DNA from: Nematocida parisii ERTm1
Taxonomy: Eukaryota; Microsporidia
Length of the DNA stretch: 64,000 bases
NCBI RefSeq assembly: GCF_000250985.1
Contig: NW_013524651.1
Location: 1 to 64,000 of the forward strand
Reading direction: 5' to 3'
Shown: piece by piece, positions 1 through 8,964 of the stretch
Position numbering within the stretch: the stretch's first letter is position 1
Layout of the letters: each line of letters starts with the position of its first letter
Position numbers and translations under genes: made by a program
The notes under the pieces: generated by a model
What the model was told of the DNA's origin: nothing
What the model saw: the letters and a program-made list of their open reading frames with translations, nothing else
Databases searched by the model: none

Positions 1-526
1 GCGTGCCTACTAGATGTGTATAACTTGAGATAAATAGATAGTGATAGTGCGCTACCGTGCTCTTTTGAGGATATATTACACCGTCTAAGAAGTATTATTT
101 ATACTTATATATAATAGCATGGCCTATTAATATTTTTACTTTTTACATTGCATTATTCTCTTTAGTATTTGTAAGAGTGCTTTGAAATTATATAGAAATA
201 AAAATAAGATTCCAGTGGACAATAATCAAAACTTACTTATTATAGACCATTGCCGTGGTATAATACGAATTGTTAAACATATTACAAAAGAAATACCTGT
301 GAATGCTATCCTTAACTGCATACATTAATGAGTACACAATAGAGTAGAATGCCCTAGCCATATAAATAGTAAACTATATAAATCCAGTTATTTATTGAAT
401 GTACACAATATATACTATACTCCAGTCTAATTAATAATAATTTGGGTTTTATAATATATATATATATATATGTGCTTATAATAATTGTAATAGAAGTATA
501 GTCTACGCATTTTAGTGCTTTCTTGT
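1..526. other. AT-rich left edge, no gene seen
   Basis: No reading frame that looks coding. The first ten codons of frame 1 are open before a stop, which is too little to claim the tail of a gene entering from the left. It holds an (AT)9 run at 454-471. Confidence 0.6.
454..471. repeat. (AT)9 dinucleotide repeat
   Basis: Perfect AT alternation of 18 bases in the 3' flank of the 940-residue gene; likely a simple microsatellite. Confidence 0.9.
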
Positions 527-3349
527 TCATATAGTAATTGGATTGGTTGAAGAACTCCCAGGAACTACATGCGTAGCACAGCTTTGAAAATGTTTTTTTA
601 TTCTTTCGTATTTTTCTACACTTTCTGTATTCGTCTCTAAATACAGCCAGCCTTTTCCTGCTTCAAGAACCATCAAAATACGATTAAAGTCCATTCCTCT
701 TATACTTGTCATATGCGCTATATACCTGCTGGTAATCTTTAATGGATCTATGTTTGTATATAGATAAGAAATTACTTCTAAATTATATGGGGTATTTATG
801 CATGCATATGATAGCCATAAGAAACAAATCTCATCTAACACATTATTATGATCTACTCTGAATGACTTTATATGCTGTAATGCCCATGATAATGTTACAG
901 GCATGTACTTGTTAACTAGTTTAACACACATTATTTCAAATGATTTATATGATTCAAATATGCCAAATAATTCCCTATTGAAAATGGCATGTGCCAATAT
1001 ACTATGGAAAGAGTTTTGAAAGGACTTCTTTGTTTCGCTTATATTTATTAAAGCGCTTAGTGCGGTTCTCACATCATCAACTCCAAGCTCTGATATGGGA
1101 AGATTATCTGTATTATATTCAATGCTTGGAAAGTATTTTTCATGGTTAAAATTGCATATAAATGGGGTTAGTAAAATCATCTTTCTTATTCTTGGATTAT
1201 CAAGACAAACACTCCCTATAATATTTGATGTAATCCGTAATATTTGATTGCTCTCTGGCAATTTTTGTATAGTATTGTGTATTAAACGATAATTTATAAT
1301 CGACATTTTATACCATAGAGAGTTTATACGCCCACATAAGAAAATATAGTTTACTGATATCTTCATTTTAGCTATCATGCCAACAATTGCACTATAGCTT
1401 TGAGCCGGCAGTTTTTTATTAAGCCGTTCTATGCTATTATTTAAATAATTCCAAATAATTATTTTAATATGGCTTTTTGCAGAATTATATATTCTTTGCA
1501 TATCCATTAGCTCGTTTTTTGCATCTTCTGAAAAGGCACTGAAATCAGACACAAGAGAAAATTTAGAATACTTAGACAAAATGTCTAGTTTTATACTTTC
1601 TTTTTTACCCTTAGCCTCAAAACCGAGTACAATGCTTCCAAACATACCAAACATCAGATTCTCAGTAGGTAAGTATTCTAGCCCTGATGAGTCAATACTG
1701 ATTTTATGATTACCTGCAATATAGTTAAAAATAAATAACAATACTTTTTGCATATTAATTATTCTTTCTACCCCTCCATTGTGTGAACTGTTAATTGTAC
1801 CTTCTATAGCAACTCTTATATTAATATTTTCACCAAACAGCTCATATATCACATATATAATGTTCTCTAGCCCACCACACAGCTCTGTTCTACTCTCTCT
1901 TACATACCTAATGTTTGGATTGCTCAACCTTGATACAACTCTGCACCAGTCTCTGTGTTTTTCCTGGCTTGCACTCTCTGTGGGTACTGAATATTTATTA
2001 AAAAATACTTTTAGGCCTACAGAGGCACCGTGCATGTGCTCAGTTGAACATACATTGGTTTCTGGATTGTATGTAAGACACGTGAACAGATTCAAAAGCA
2101 TTGTCTCCACATGGTCACTGTACTGTAATGTCTCGTCTTGTACAAAGTCCTCTATGCTCTCTGGATTGTATTCATCCTCTGGCACACGGGTGTAGGAAGG
2201 TACCATTTCTATACTTGTGAAGGGGAGAATTGAAGATCTGTCTATTTTATATTTTAGGCTGCACATGTCTATAATATGATTTCGGCGCGTATCTTCATAT
2301 AAACCGTTCATGTCTATAAAGTAATAATCTATAATTTCCTTAATCAGGTTTTTTTGTTGCTCTGATGTTTTCATGTAGTATAATAATTTCTGTAGCAACG
2401 TATGTACACTGTCTAAAAACAGCTTGTACTGCTCTACATTGTCTATGTACTCAAAAATATAAGATTGTATAAGGAATCCTGGACTGTCAAGAAAATAACC
2501 CATATTAAAATTACTTTGTGTTTCTGGTTCTCTACACCTTTCTAAATCAGATAAAAAAGGCTCTATACACAGACTCTTAAAAAACTGCACAATCTCTTCT
2601 GCTTCCTTCTGGTATACCATCATTCTTTCCACTTCATGCATAATATTCTCCTGGCGTATGTATAAATCAATGTTCTCTGATACACTGTTTGCATCGTGCA
2701 TCTGCTGATCTGCCTCTTTGGGCACTATGCTTTCCAACCATAAAGGCAGGTCAATAAAGGAAAATTCGTCAAAATCAAATTTTAAAAGTATTCTCTCACC
2801 ACTATGTATATTTTTTTCTATAGCAATAGGAACATCAATACCCTCTGAAAGAAGCAGCAGTGCAGCAAGAAGATACAGACTGTCCACCTGGCTGCAGTGC
2901 GCTCTTAGAAATCGTGTGAAAGAGTCATTTCTACATGGCTCAATAGAAAGATTATTATTTTCACACGGAAACATATAAATCATTGTTTTGTGGTAGTAAT
3001 ATAAATAATTAGGGGTATATCTACGCCCAATACCACTACATTTATATGCATTATCATTTTCTGGGTTTCTGGTATATATATAGAAATGCTCATTCTCTGT
3101 CGATTTGTCACTTTTCTTCAGACTATAATCAGTATTTATTTCCTGTGAAAACATCCGCTTGTTGTACATATAACTGCTCTTGTGCATGATGTACGTTCTG
3201 AGTGGGTTTAGCGGTCCATTGTGATTGATTAGTGTGTTTTTATCTATATAGCCCGAACTTTCTAATACTGCTTTTATGTCACTGAGCTCTAGTCTTGCAC
3301 ACACTGTGTACATCATTATTAACAATTTTATGATCATACTGTTTTTCAT
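527..3349 (-). CDS. Large secreted protein of unknown function
   Basis: I do not recognise this 940-residue protein. Residues 5-18 are a hydrophobic run ending in VCA before charged RLE, which looks like a cleavable signal peptide, so the product probably enters the secretory pathway. I see no later membrane span except a strongly hydrophobic helix around residues 158-175 (LYLLAALLLLSEGIDVPI), which is more likely buried than membrane-spanning. The remainder is rich in Ile, Asn, Tyr, Lys and scattered Cys, as in an AT-rich, fast-changing gene. The start is preceded by TATTTTATTTATACCTAGC, the T-rich leader common in this window. The gene stands alone, with gene-free DNA on both sides. Large secreted orphan proteins belonging to expanded families are typical of Nematocida-like microsporidia. 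Membership of such a family is inference. Confidence 0.8.
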   Translation of the reverse strand: MKNSMIIKLLIMMYTVCARLELSDIKAVLESSGYIDKNTLINHNGPLNPLRTYIMHKSSYMYNKRMFSQEINTDYSLKKSDKSTENEHFYIYTRNPENDNAYKCSGIGRRYTPNYLYYYHKTMIYMFPCENNNLSIEPCRNDSFTRFLRAHCSQVDSLYLLAALLLLSEGIDVPIAIEKNIHSGERILLKFDFDEFSFIDLPLWLESIVPKEADQQMHDANSVSENIDLYIRQENIMHEVERMMVYQKEAEEIVQFFKSLCIEPFLSDLERCREPETQSNFNMGYFLDSPGFLIQSYIFEYIDNVEQYKLFLDSVHTLLQKLLYYMKTSEQQKNLIKEIIDYYFIDMNGLYEDTRRNHIIDMCSLKYKIDRSSILPFTSIEMVPSYTRVPEDEYNPESIEDFVQDETLQYSDHVETMLLNLFTCLTYNPETNVCSTEHMHGASVGLKVFFNKYSVPTESASQEKHRDWCRVVSRLSNPNIRYVRESRTELCGGLENIIYVIYELFGENINIRVAIEGTINSSHNGGVERIINMQKVLLFIFNYIAGNHKISIDSSGLEYLPTENLMFGMFGSIVLGFEAKGKKESIKLDILSKYSKFSLVSDFSAFSEDAKNELMDMQRIYNSAKSHIKIIIWNYLNNSIERLNKKLPAQSYSAIVGMIAKMKISVNYIFLCGRINSLWYKMSIINYRLIHNTIQKLPESNQILRITSNIIGSVCLDNPRIRKMILLTPFICNFNHEKYFPSIEYNTDNLPISELGVDDVRTALSALINISETKKSFQNSFHSILAHAIFNRELFGIFESYKSFEIMCVKLVNKYMPVTLSWALQHIKSFRVDHNNVLDEICFLWLSYACINTPYNLEVISYLYTNIDPLKITSRYIAHMTSIRGMDFNRILMVLEAGKGWLYLETNTESVEKYERIKKHFQSCATHVVPGSSSTNPITI

Positions 3350-3532
3350 GCTAGGTATAAATAAAATATTTTTTATTGCTTAGTTTGGTTTTCAATATTT
3401 TTTTAATAAAATTGGTTTATTGATATAAGGTTTGCAAGGGCTATCGTTTTGGGTGTTATAATACACTTTAGGTGTTCTGTACTCTTTCTTTACATAGCCT
3501 TTCTCTCCTTCTTATTTAGTATTTCAATGGTA

Positions 3533-3542
3533 TTCGGGTTAT
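3533..3542. promoter_or_regulatory. ATAACCCGAA motif copy
   Basis: Exact TTCGGGTTAT on the + strand, 184 bases upstream of the start of the 940-residue gene. Function unknown; it is called a site because the 10-mer recurs 16 times exactly in the window. Confidence 0.55.
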
Positions 3543-4536
3543 TTGATTTTCTATTAACTTCTGTGCTCTTTTGTTTATAAACCTTTCATATATAAATTAT
3601 TTTAAAGTAGTAAATAGACACATTTTTACTAGAAAATTATAAACATAGAAATAAAATATACTGTATTAGAACATACTAAACACTTACAAAAATAACTTAT
3701 TTTGCATATGAAAAAACAAAAACTAGCAATTAAGAGCATATTCTAAGTAGAATCTTCGCACTGTCAACAGAAATAAACAAGAAAGTATGTCATTTGTGTT
3801 AAAGAGATTGCAGTCAAAAATTATAGCTTAAAGTAGGTTAATATAAAGAAACATTTATTTATAATAATAGTATACACCAAGATTTTTTATTAAATAGAAA
3901 AATAGAAATACTAAGTGAATAAATAAGATTTTTCAGAATATTTCTATGTATATATAGATAATTTAAAATTTATAGCAAATAATAACCAAGAATGTATTAT
4001 TAAAGTATAATTTATATGCTATTTAATATGAATTCGTGTATAAAAATTTTAACTTTCTGTGTATTATAAGACAGAAAAATAAAGAAGTACATTAAGAATA
4101 GTATAGCAAGGTAAATATATTTAAAATATTCATTAATAAATTAGATTACCTAAAATATAAAAAAAAATATAAAAAATAAAAATAGACAGAGAAGCAGAAT
4201 AGAATAGTAAATTTTCAGAAGGATGCATTAAACTAAGAAGAAAGACTTTTTAGTTTAAATTAGTATAGAAAAGAATGGTTTTAGTCCATTAGAAAAATTT
4301 AAACTAAGCGATAACCACAATTTAAATATAATTAATCCAGATTTATTAGGTATACAATATAGCTTTAAGAAGATAGAAGTGTTTATCCAGAGTTTAAGTT
4401 ATTTTGATATGAAGTTTGTTTTCTTTTCCTCTTCTTAAATGTGAACTATTATTTACCACAACCAAATCTGGATATTTATTTACTTTCCGAAGTCTTTATA
4501 TAATTTCTTGTTTTTGATAATCACTCGTCATGAACC

Positions 4537-4716
4537 TCAATCATCAATACTTAGCGCCAATGGCATCCCCTGATCATCACTAAACGCCACTCCTTTGATA
4601 ACAAAAGATTTATTCGTCGCATCTAGGATCATAGCGGGGAGAACGCCCCGGATGGCGATTATGAAATCCGTATGCGCAGAATAACAATAATGCCGTATAT
4701 TCCTAAGTAAAATTGT
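4537..4716 (-). other. G+C-rich island with an open 59-codon frame; gene remnant or structured RNA
   Basis: In 4521-4680 I count 75 G+C in 160 bases (47%), against far lower values in the surrounding DNA. On the minus strand one frame stays open for 59 codons to a TGA at 4537-4539, and reads like real protein: it contains RGVLPAMILDATNKSF and then GVAFSDDQGMPLALSIDD. It has no upstream Met, and an in-frame stop closes it at 4717-4719. It could be the C-terminal remnant of a lost or transferred gene. Alternatively the block may be a structured RNA: CGGGG at 4635-4639 pairs with CCCCG at 4646-4650, and GGAT at 4650-4653 can pair with ATCC at 4666-4669. I cannot name a family for either reading. 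Confidence 0.35.
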
Positions 4717-4784
4717 TCACAAGAAAACTACTATTCTTATAATTTAAATGTATCTTAAAGAACAGTACCTATGCCTGTGAGCTT

Positions 4785-4794
4785 ATAACCCGAA
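4785..4794. promoter_or_regulatory. ATAACCCGAA motif copy
   Basis: Exact copy just beyond the 3' end of the RecQ gene, between it and the G+C-rich island, so not in an obvious promoter. Confidence 0.5.
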
Positions 4795-4837
4795 ATACAT
4801 AAAATAGGCATAGAAAGGCTGTGTTCATAAAGACAGA

Positions 4838-7423
4838 TTACACATCTATATTATCCATTCCATCTGGCGCTTGGTAGCAAGACTTTGTGTGTGCACTGGC
4901 CATTTGTTTAAGCATTTTTGGACGTACGCGAGGCTTGCTCTCTTCAGTATGCATGCTAATAAGGACTTCTGTTGGAGTGCCTTGCCCAGGCTTTATATAG
5001 CTCCAGGAAAACCCGCGGGCCCCCATGACTAGTTTTGTTTCTAGGTGGCCCTTTCCTACCAACCATCGGATAGTTCTGGATAGCAGATCCTTAGTTTTTT
5101 TTGAATAAGACCGCATTTCAGTAATAAGATGCCCCTCAGTAATAAGCTTTTCTTTCTGCACAACCTTAATAATCTGCAGCGCTTCCTGTAAACAGTTGAT
5201 TTGTTGAACAGACCCACCTCTTTGGCAGTTATCACATCCATCACCACAGAACTTATTAAATGTTTCTCCAAAGTAGTGTAGAAGAAGGTGTCTCCGACAA
5301 TCTGTTTTATTCTCACAGTACGATATAACTTCTTGTAGATGTCTTCGCTGCCGAGATTTGGCTTCTGCTGACGCGCTCTCATTTCTATCAATCATATAGT
5401 CTATTTTTTTCTTGTCGCTGTATGTATAATACAAAACACACTCGGAGTTCAGCTGGTCCCTTCCAGCACGCCCGGTTTCCTGATAATACCCCTCTAATGA
5501 CTTTGGGAGGGAGTAGTGCAGAACATATCGAACATCTTTTTTATCAATGCCCATCCCAAATGCAATTGTAGCAACAATCACACGAATGTGCGAGGAGTCC
5601 CACTCTCGAGCCCGTTCAGTTCTTTCCTTTGTGGATAGGCCCGCGTGGTAGTACCCAGCTCTAATTCCATGGTCTTTTTGCAAAGTTTCAGCGAGCCACT
5701 CACAGTCTCGCTTAGAAAGACAGTAAATAATCCCAGAGTCTTCAGGATAGTGCGTTTCTATAAAACTTACAATCTCGGCTATCTGGTTTTTTGTCTTTGG
5801 AATGACTCGATACTTCAGATTTGGACGATTAAAGCTTTGGGTAAATATCTTGCAATTCTTTAGCCGCAGAGCATCAGTCACATCCTTTTTAACTGCTGCA
5901 GTTGCAGTTGCAGTAAGTGCAGTGATGGGAATATTGGGATACCTCTCTTTCAGGCGAAACAGCTGTGTGTAGTCCGGCCTAAAGTCATGTCCCCACTGCG
6001 AAACGCAGTGTGCCTCATCAATCACAAACCGCGTGAGCCTATTTTGCTGCGAAAGAGTTTCTAATGCCCGGTTGAAAGTCTGGCTTTCCACAAGCAGCTC
6101 AGGAGTCGCATACACGATTTTAGTAACTGGCATTCTCTTTTCTGTGGGTTCGTGCTTGTCTTTATCTAGCCCAACCATTAAAATCATGTGGTATGCAATG
6201 TCTCGCTCACTTTTAGTAAGTGAAGAATTAATTGCGACAGCAGGAATTCCCTTTGCAAGAAGATTCTTTATCTGGTCTTGAATAAGTGCTAACAGGGGGC
6301 TTACCACAACAGTGATTCCCCTGGATATTATTGCAGGAAGCTGAAATGTCAGAGACTTTCCTCCCCCCGTGGGCATTAGCACAAACACATCGCGGCCATC
6401 AAGCACTGCACTAATGATCTGCAGCTGATTCTGCCGAAAGTCGTATAAACGAAAAACTTTTCTAAGACACACATACGCCTGTATCTGTTTAAATGTAAGT
6501 TCGCGAGAGCCTGGGTCTGCCTCGGCCTGTGTGGCCTGTGTGTCACCATCTTCAGACAGCAAGATTTCTGGCATGGGCTCATGCTTTTCCAATGCGCTCT
6601 GCTTCTGCAAACTCTCCATAGGGATTTTAAATACTCCATTTCTTGCTAACTGGGGTACAGTTTCGCATTCTTCTGACATATCTCTCTGTTGAAAAATGCT
6701 TTCTTTAGTTCTGCTGCCAATGCCAGTGTACGCATCATTTATTTTGCTAGCGTTCATGCATCTATCAAATTCGTGCAGATTTCTATTTGTCTTATCAGAA
6801 TATGATAGATCAGAAGATCCCAAAGGATACCGCGAAGTATCCTCTACATTTATTGCTTTCAAGTCAATCTCCTTATTCATGCACTTGCTTCCATGCGACA
6901 TGTGCGCATATTTTCCTTGCTGCGGCCTGTTTTCTATTAATGTTTTCTCACTAGATCGAGCTCTTTCCAGCACAGAGCTTATTAACTGAGCTCTTTGCTC
7001 TAGAAGTATGTATACCTCGCGCATGCTTCTATCCATGGCATCGCAAACAGCATGGCTCAGCTCAACTATTCTTCTCTCTTCATCTGCGTTTGCATGCCCT
7101 TCCCAGGCATTCTTTCCTGTTCCGTGTGCATCTTCAAGAGTTGCTTTTCTTTTCCCAGATGATGCTTCCTTGGACACAGACAGCTTTGAAGAAAAGTGAA
7201 AAATCTCGCTAGAGTCTCTTGTGTTATTGGTTTCAAATGTGTTTTCGGTTGTTAAATCATGCATGTTCTGTATAGTGCTTTCTCCTAAAATCGTGCTTCC
7301 TTGGGCAGAGTCAGTCATTTCTACAAACTCTACGCCGCTGCTACTTGAATCATTGTCCTTTTCCGTATTAATTTTTGTCAGTGCATACTGTATCATAGGG
7401 TCTACTTCATCCAGCTTCTTCAT
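4838..7423 (-). CDS. SGS1: RecQ-family DNA helicase (SGS1/BLM-like)
   Basis: An ATP-dependent 3'-5' DNA helicase that would act on recombination and stalled-fork intermediates in the nucleus. The helicase core begins near residue 320. Walker A is PTGGGKS at 351-357, and the DEAH box lies at 469-472 in IDEAHCVSQWGHDFRP, a RecQ signature. The second lobe carries YYQETGRAGRD. A RecQ C-terminal zinc module follows, with CRRHLLLHYF and CGDGCDNC supplying the cysteines, and then a winged-helix-like stretch. I see no HRDC domain: the protein stops soon after the RQC region, at 861 residues, well short of yeast Sgs1. The first 310 residues are polar, low in motifs, and probably the partner-binding tail. 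It is the only RecQ in the window, and SGS1 is the natural orthology guess. A copy of the ATAACCCGAA-type motif lies 179 bases upstream. Confidence 0.93.
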   Translation of the reverse strand: MKKLDEVDPMIQYALTKINTEKDNDSSSSGVEFVEMTDSAQGSTILGESTIQNMHDLTTENTFETNNTRDSSEIFHFSSKLSVSKEASSGKRKATLEDAHGTGKNAWEGHANADEERRIVELSHAVCDAMDRSMREVYILLEQRAQLISSVLERARSSEKTLIENRPQQGKYAHMSHGSKCMNKEIDLKAINVEDTSRYPLGSSDLSYSDKTNRNLHEFDRCMNASKINDAYTGIGSRTKESIFQQRDMSEECETVPQLARNGVFKIPMESLQKQSALEKHEPMPEILLSEDGDTQATQAEADPGSRELTFKQIQAYVCLRKVFRLYDFRQNQLQIISAVLDGRDVFVLMPTGGGKSLTFQLPAIISRGITVVVSPLLALIQDQIKNLLAKGIPAVAINSSLTKSERDIAYHMILMVGLDKDKHEPTEKRMPVTKIVYATPELLVESQTFNRALETLSQQNRLTRFVIDEAHCVSQWGHDFRPDYTQLFRLKERYPNIPITALTATATAAVKKDVTDALRLKNCKIFTQSFNRPNLKYRVIPKTKNQIAEIVSFIETHYPEDSGIIYCLSKRDCEWLAETLQKDHGIRAGYYHAGLSTKERTERAREWDSSHIRVIVATIAFGMGIDKKDVRYVLHYSLPKSLEGYYQETGRAGRDQLNSECVLYYTYSDKKKIDYMIDRNESASAEAKSRQRRHLQEVISYCENKTDCRRHLLLHYFGETFNKFCGDGCDNCQRGGSVQQINCLQEALQIIKVVQKEKLITEGHLITEMRSYSKKTKDLLSRTIRWLVGKGHLETKLVMGARGFSWSYIKPGQGTPTEVLISMHTEESKPRVRPKMLKQMASAHTKSCYQAPDGMDNIDV

Positions 7424-7601
7424 TATAAAAATAATTCGGGATGAGCAAACTCATGCATTTTTATAAATACTTAGACTTGAAAGAAGAATCGCTATATGGC
7501 ATGCAATATGTATAATGCATTGTAAAACCTATTAAATCAGTTGTATCTGCGTATGTACACAATACAAGAGCACTTAACAGGCCTTTTGAAGCTAGTTTAT
7601 T

Positions 7602-7611
7602 TTCGGGTTAC
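7602..7611. promoter_or_regulatory. ATAACCCGAA motif variant
   Basis: TTCGGGTTAC, nine of ten bases, 179 bases upstream of the RecQ start, followed at once by a weaker ATCGGGTTT. Confidence 0.45.
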
Positions 7612-7730
7612 ATCGGGTTTGTATTTTTACTAAACATGCTAAATAGTGCTAAATAGTTTACACATGCCAAGAGAAATTATGAAAATCATGTAAAAACCAA
7701 AATATATCCAAAATTATTTTAGAAAAATGT

Positions 7731-8360
7731 TTATTCACTGCGTCTCTTTGTCTGTACTTTTTTCAATCGGAAAAACTCTTCTCTATCTTGCTCATCAAGC
7801 TCTGATTGAACGTATGAAATTGTATTTTCTAATTTTGGAATAAGCACATGTTCAAGCGCATTTACTCTTCTATTTGTAGCCAGAACCATCTGGTCTATCA
7901 TTTCAAATGAAACCTGAAGGCTTCCCATCTCTACAAGCAGAGACAAGCACCGAATGAATTGGTTTCTAGTGTCTCTCAAAAGCTTTCCAGATGTTCCCAT
8001 AAATACCATTGGGGTAATTTCTTCTGCTATTTTGTATGAAGGTATTATTAGCCCTGCAAGCCCTTCTAGACCTATCTGCACAGAAAGAGGGGAGGATTTA
8101 GCTTGCTGCAGAGCCAACCTCATATCCCCTCCATAAAACTCTGTTCTTGAAAGAAAAAAGAACGCACTTTCGATTTCTTTCTCTAGCTCGTGCTTCTTCT
8201 GCAAAAGCTTTGAAGCAATTTCCCGGTGCTTCATTTGAAGAGCATCTCCTCTTCGCTTGATAAGATTCTTTCCCTTTTCTGCCCCCTGCACACGGCCTTG
8301 AAGCTGCCCTAGCGACATTCGTGTCGGAAAAACTGCAAGTCTTTGTTCGCCTGCTCCCAT
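7731..8360 (-). CDS. VMA8: V-type H+-ATPase subunit D
   Basis: Subunit D forms the central rotor stalk of the V1 sector, coupling ATP hydrolysis to proton pumping into acidic compartments. The N-terminus RLAVFPTRMSLGQLQGRVQGA is the family hallmark (PTRM followed by a long helix). KGKNLIKRRGDAL and the C-terminal helix with ATNRRVNALEHVLIPKLE complete the paired coiled coil. An upstream in-frame ATG at 8408 exists, but I chose 8360 (MGAGEQRLAVFPTRM) because the family starts only a few residues before FPTRM and a T/A-rich leader lies directly upstream. This gives 209 residues, slightly shorter than usual because the polar tail is trimmed. The stop codon overlaps an AATAAA signal (TGAATAAA). 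Confidence 0.95.
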   Translation of the reverse strand: MGAGEQRLAVFPTRMSLGQLQGRVQGAEKGKNLIKRRGDALQMKHREIASKLLQKKHELEKEIESAFFFLSRTEFYGGDMRLALQQAKSSPLSVQIGLEGLAGLIIPSYKIAEEITPMVFMGTSGKLLRDTRNQFIRCLSLLVEMGSLQVSFEMIDQMVLATNRRVNALEHVLIPKLENTISYVQSELDEQDREEFFRLKKVQTKRRSE

Positions 8361-8964
8361 AACAATTTTTATTTTTACTGCGTCTAAACACAAAAGAGCA
8401 ACGCACACTTTGGATTTAATAAAAAAATATTAATAACATAGAGATCCAAGTAAATATTTCTATACTCCGAAGCATGCATGGCATTCTGGAAAGAATCAAC
8501 TTAAAATTTTAAGAACCCCAGCATATAGACATATATAAATGCGGGTGCAAATCAAATTAAAATACCACAGTAAATAAAACACTCTAAAAATATAGTTTGG
8601 AGTATATATAAATTAAAGCATAGAAAGTAGTTTAATTCTAATAAAAATATTTCATAAATCTTACTATAGATATAGAAAAAGACTATAATATAAAGAGCCA
8701 CACTTAAAATATTTATAATGATCTAATTAATATTTTGGAAAAAGCAATAATAGGTGTTTATTCAAAACTTTTTTATAATAATGGGCTGTACTTAGAGTTT
8801 CAGACTATTTCATGCCATTAAAATTCAATAACATCCATGAAAATTAATGATGAATATGGTGAACATCCTAAAAATAAAAAGAATTCTTGACTATAAAATT
8901 TAAATTATAGAAACATAAAACTCTCCATTTATTTATTAGGACAGACTTTTTATATTTTTTCTAT
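8361..8964. other. AT-rich intergenic, no gene seen
   Basis: Very AT-rich, with no coding-like frame on either strand and no motif copy. Confidence 0.6.

Larger units (their letters stand above)
3350..4836. other. Gene-free AT-rich spacer with one G+C-rich island
   Basis: About 1.5 kb of very AT-rich DNA without a credible gene. It contains two exact copies of the ATAACCCGAA motif (3533, 4785) and a sharply bounded G+C-richer block at about 4521-4680, described separately. Confidence 0.6.

Noticed and set aside
4521-4716. Specific RNA identity (U3, RNase P, SRP, 5S) for the G+C-rich island
   Set aside because: Only fragments such as AGGATCAT and TGATGA match; the rest of each consensus is missing.
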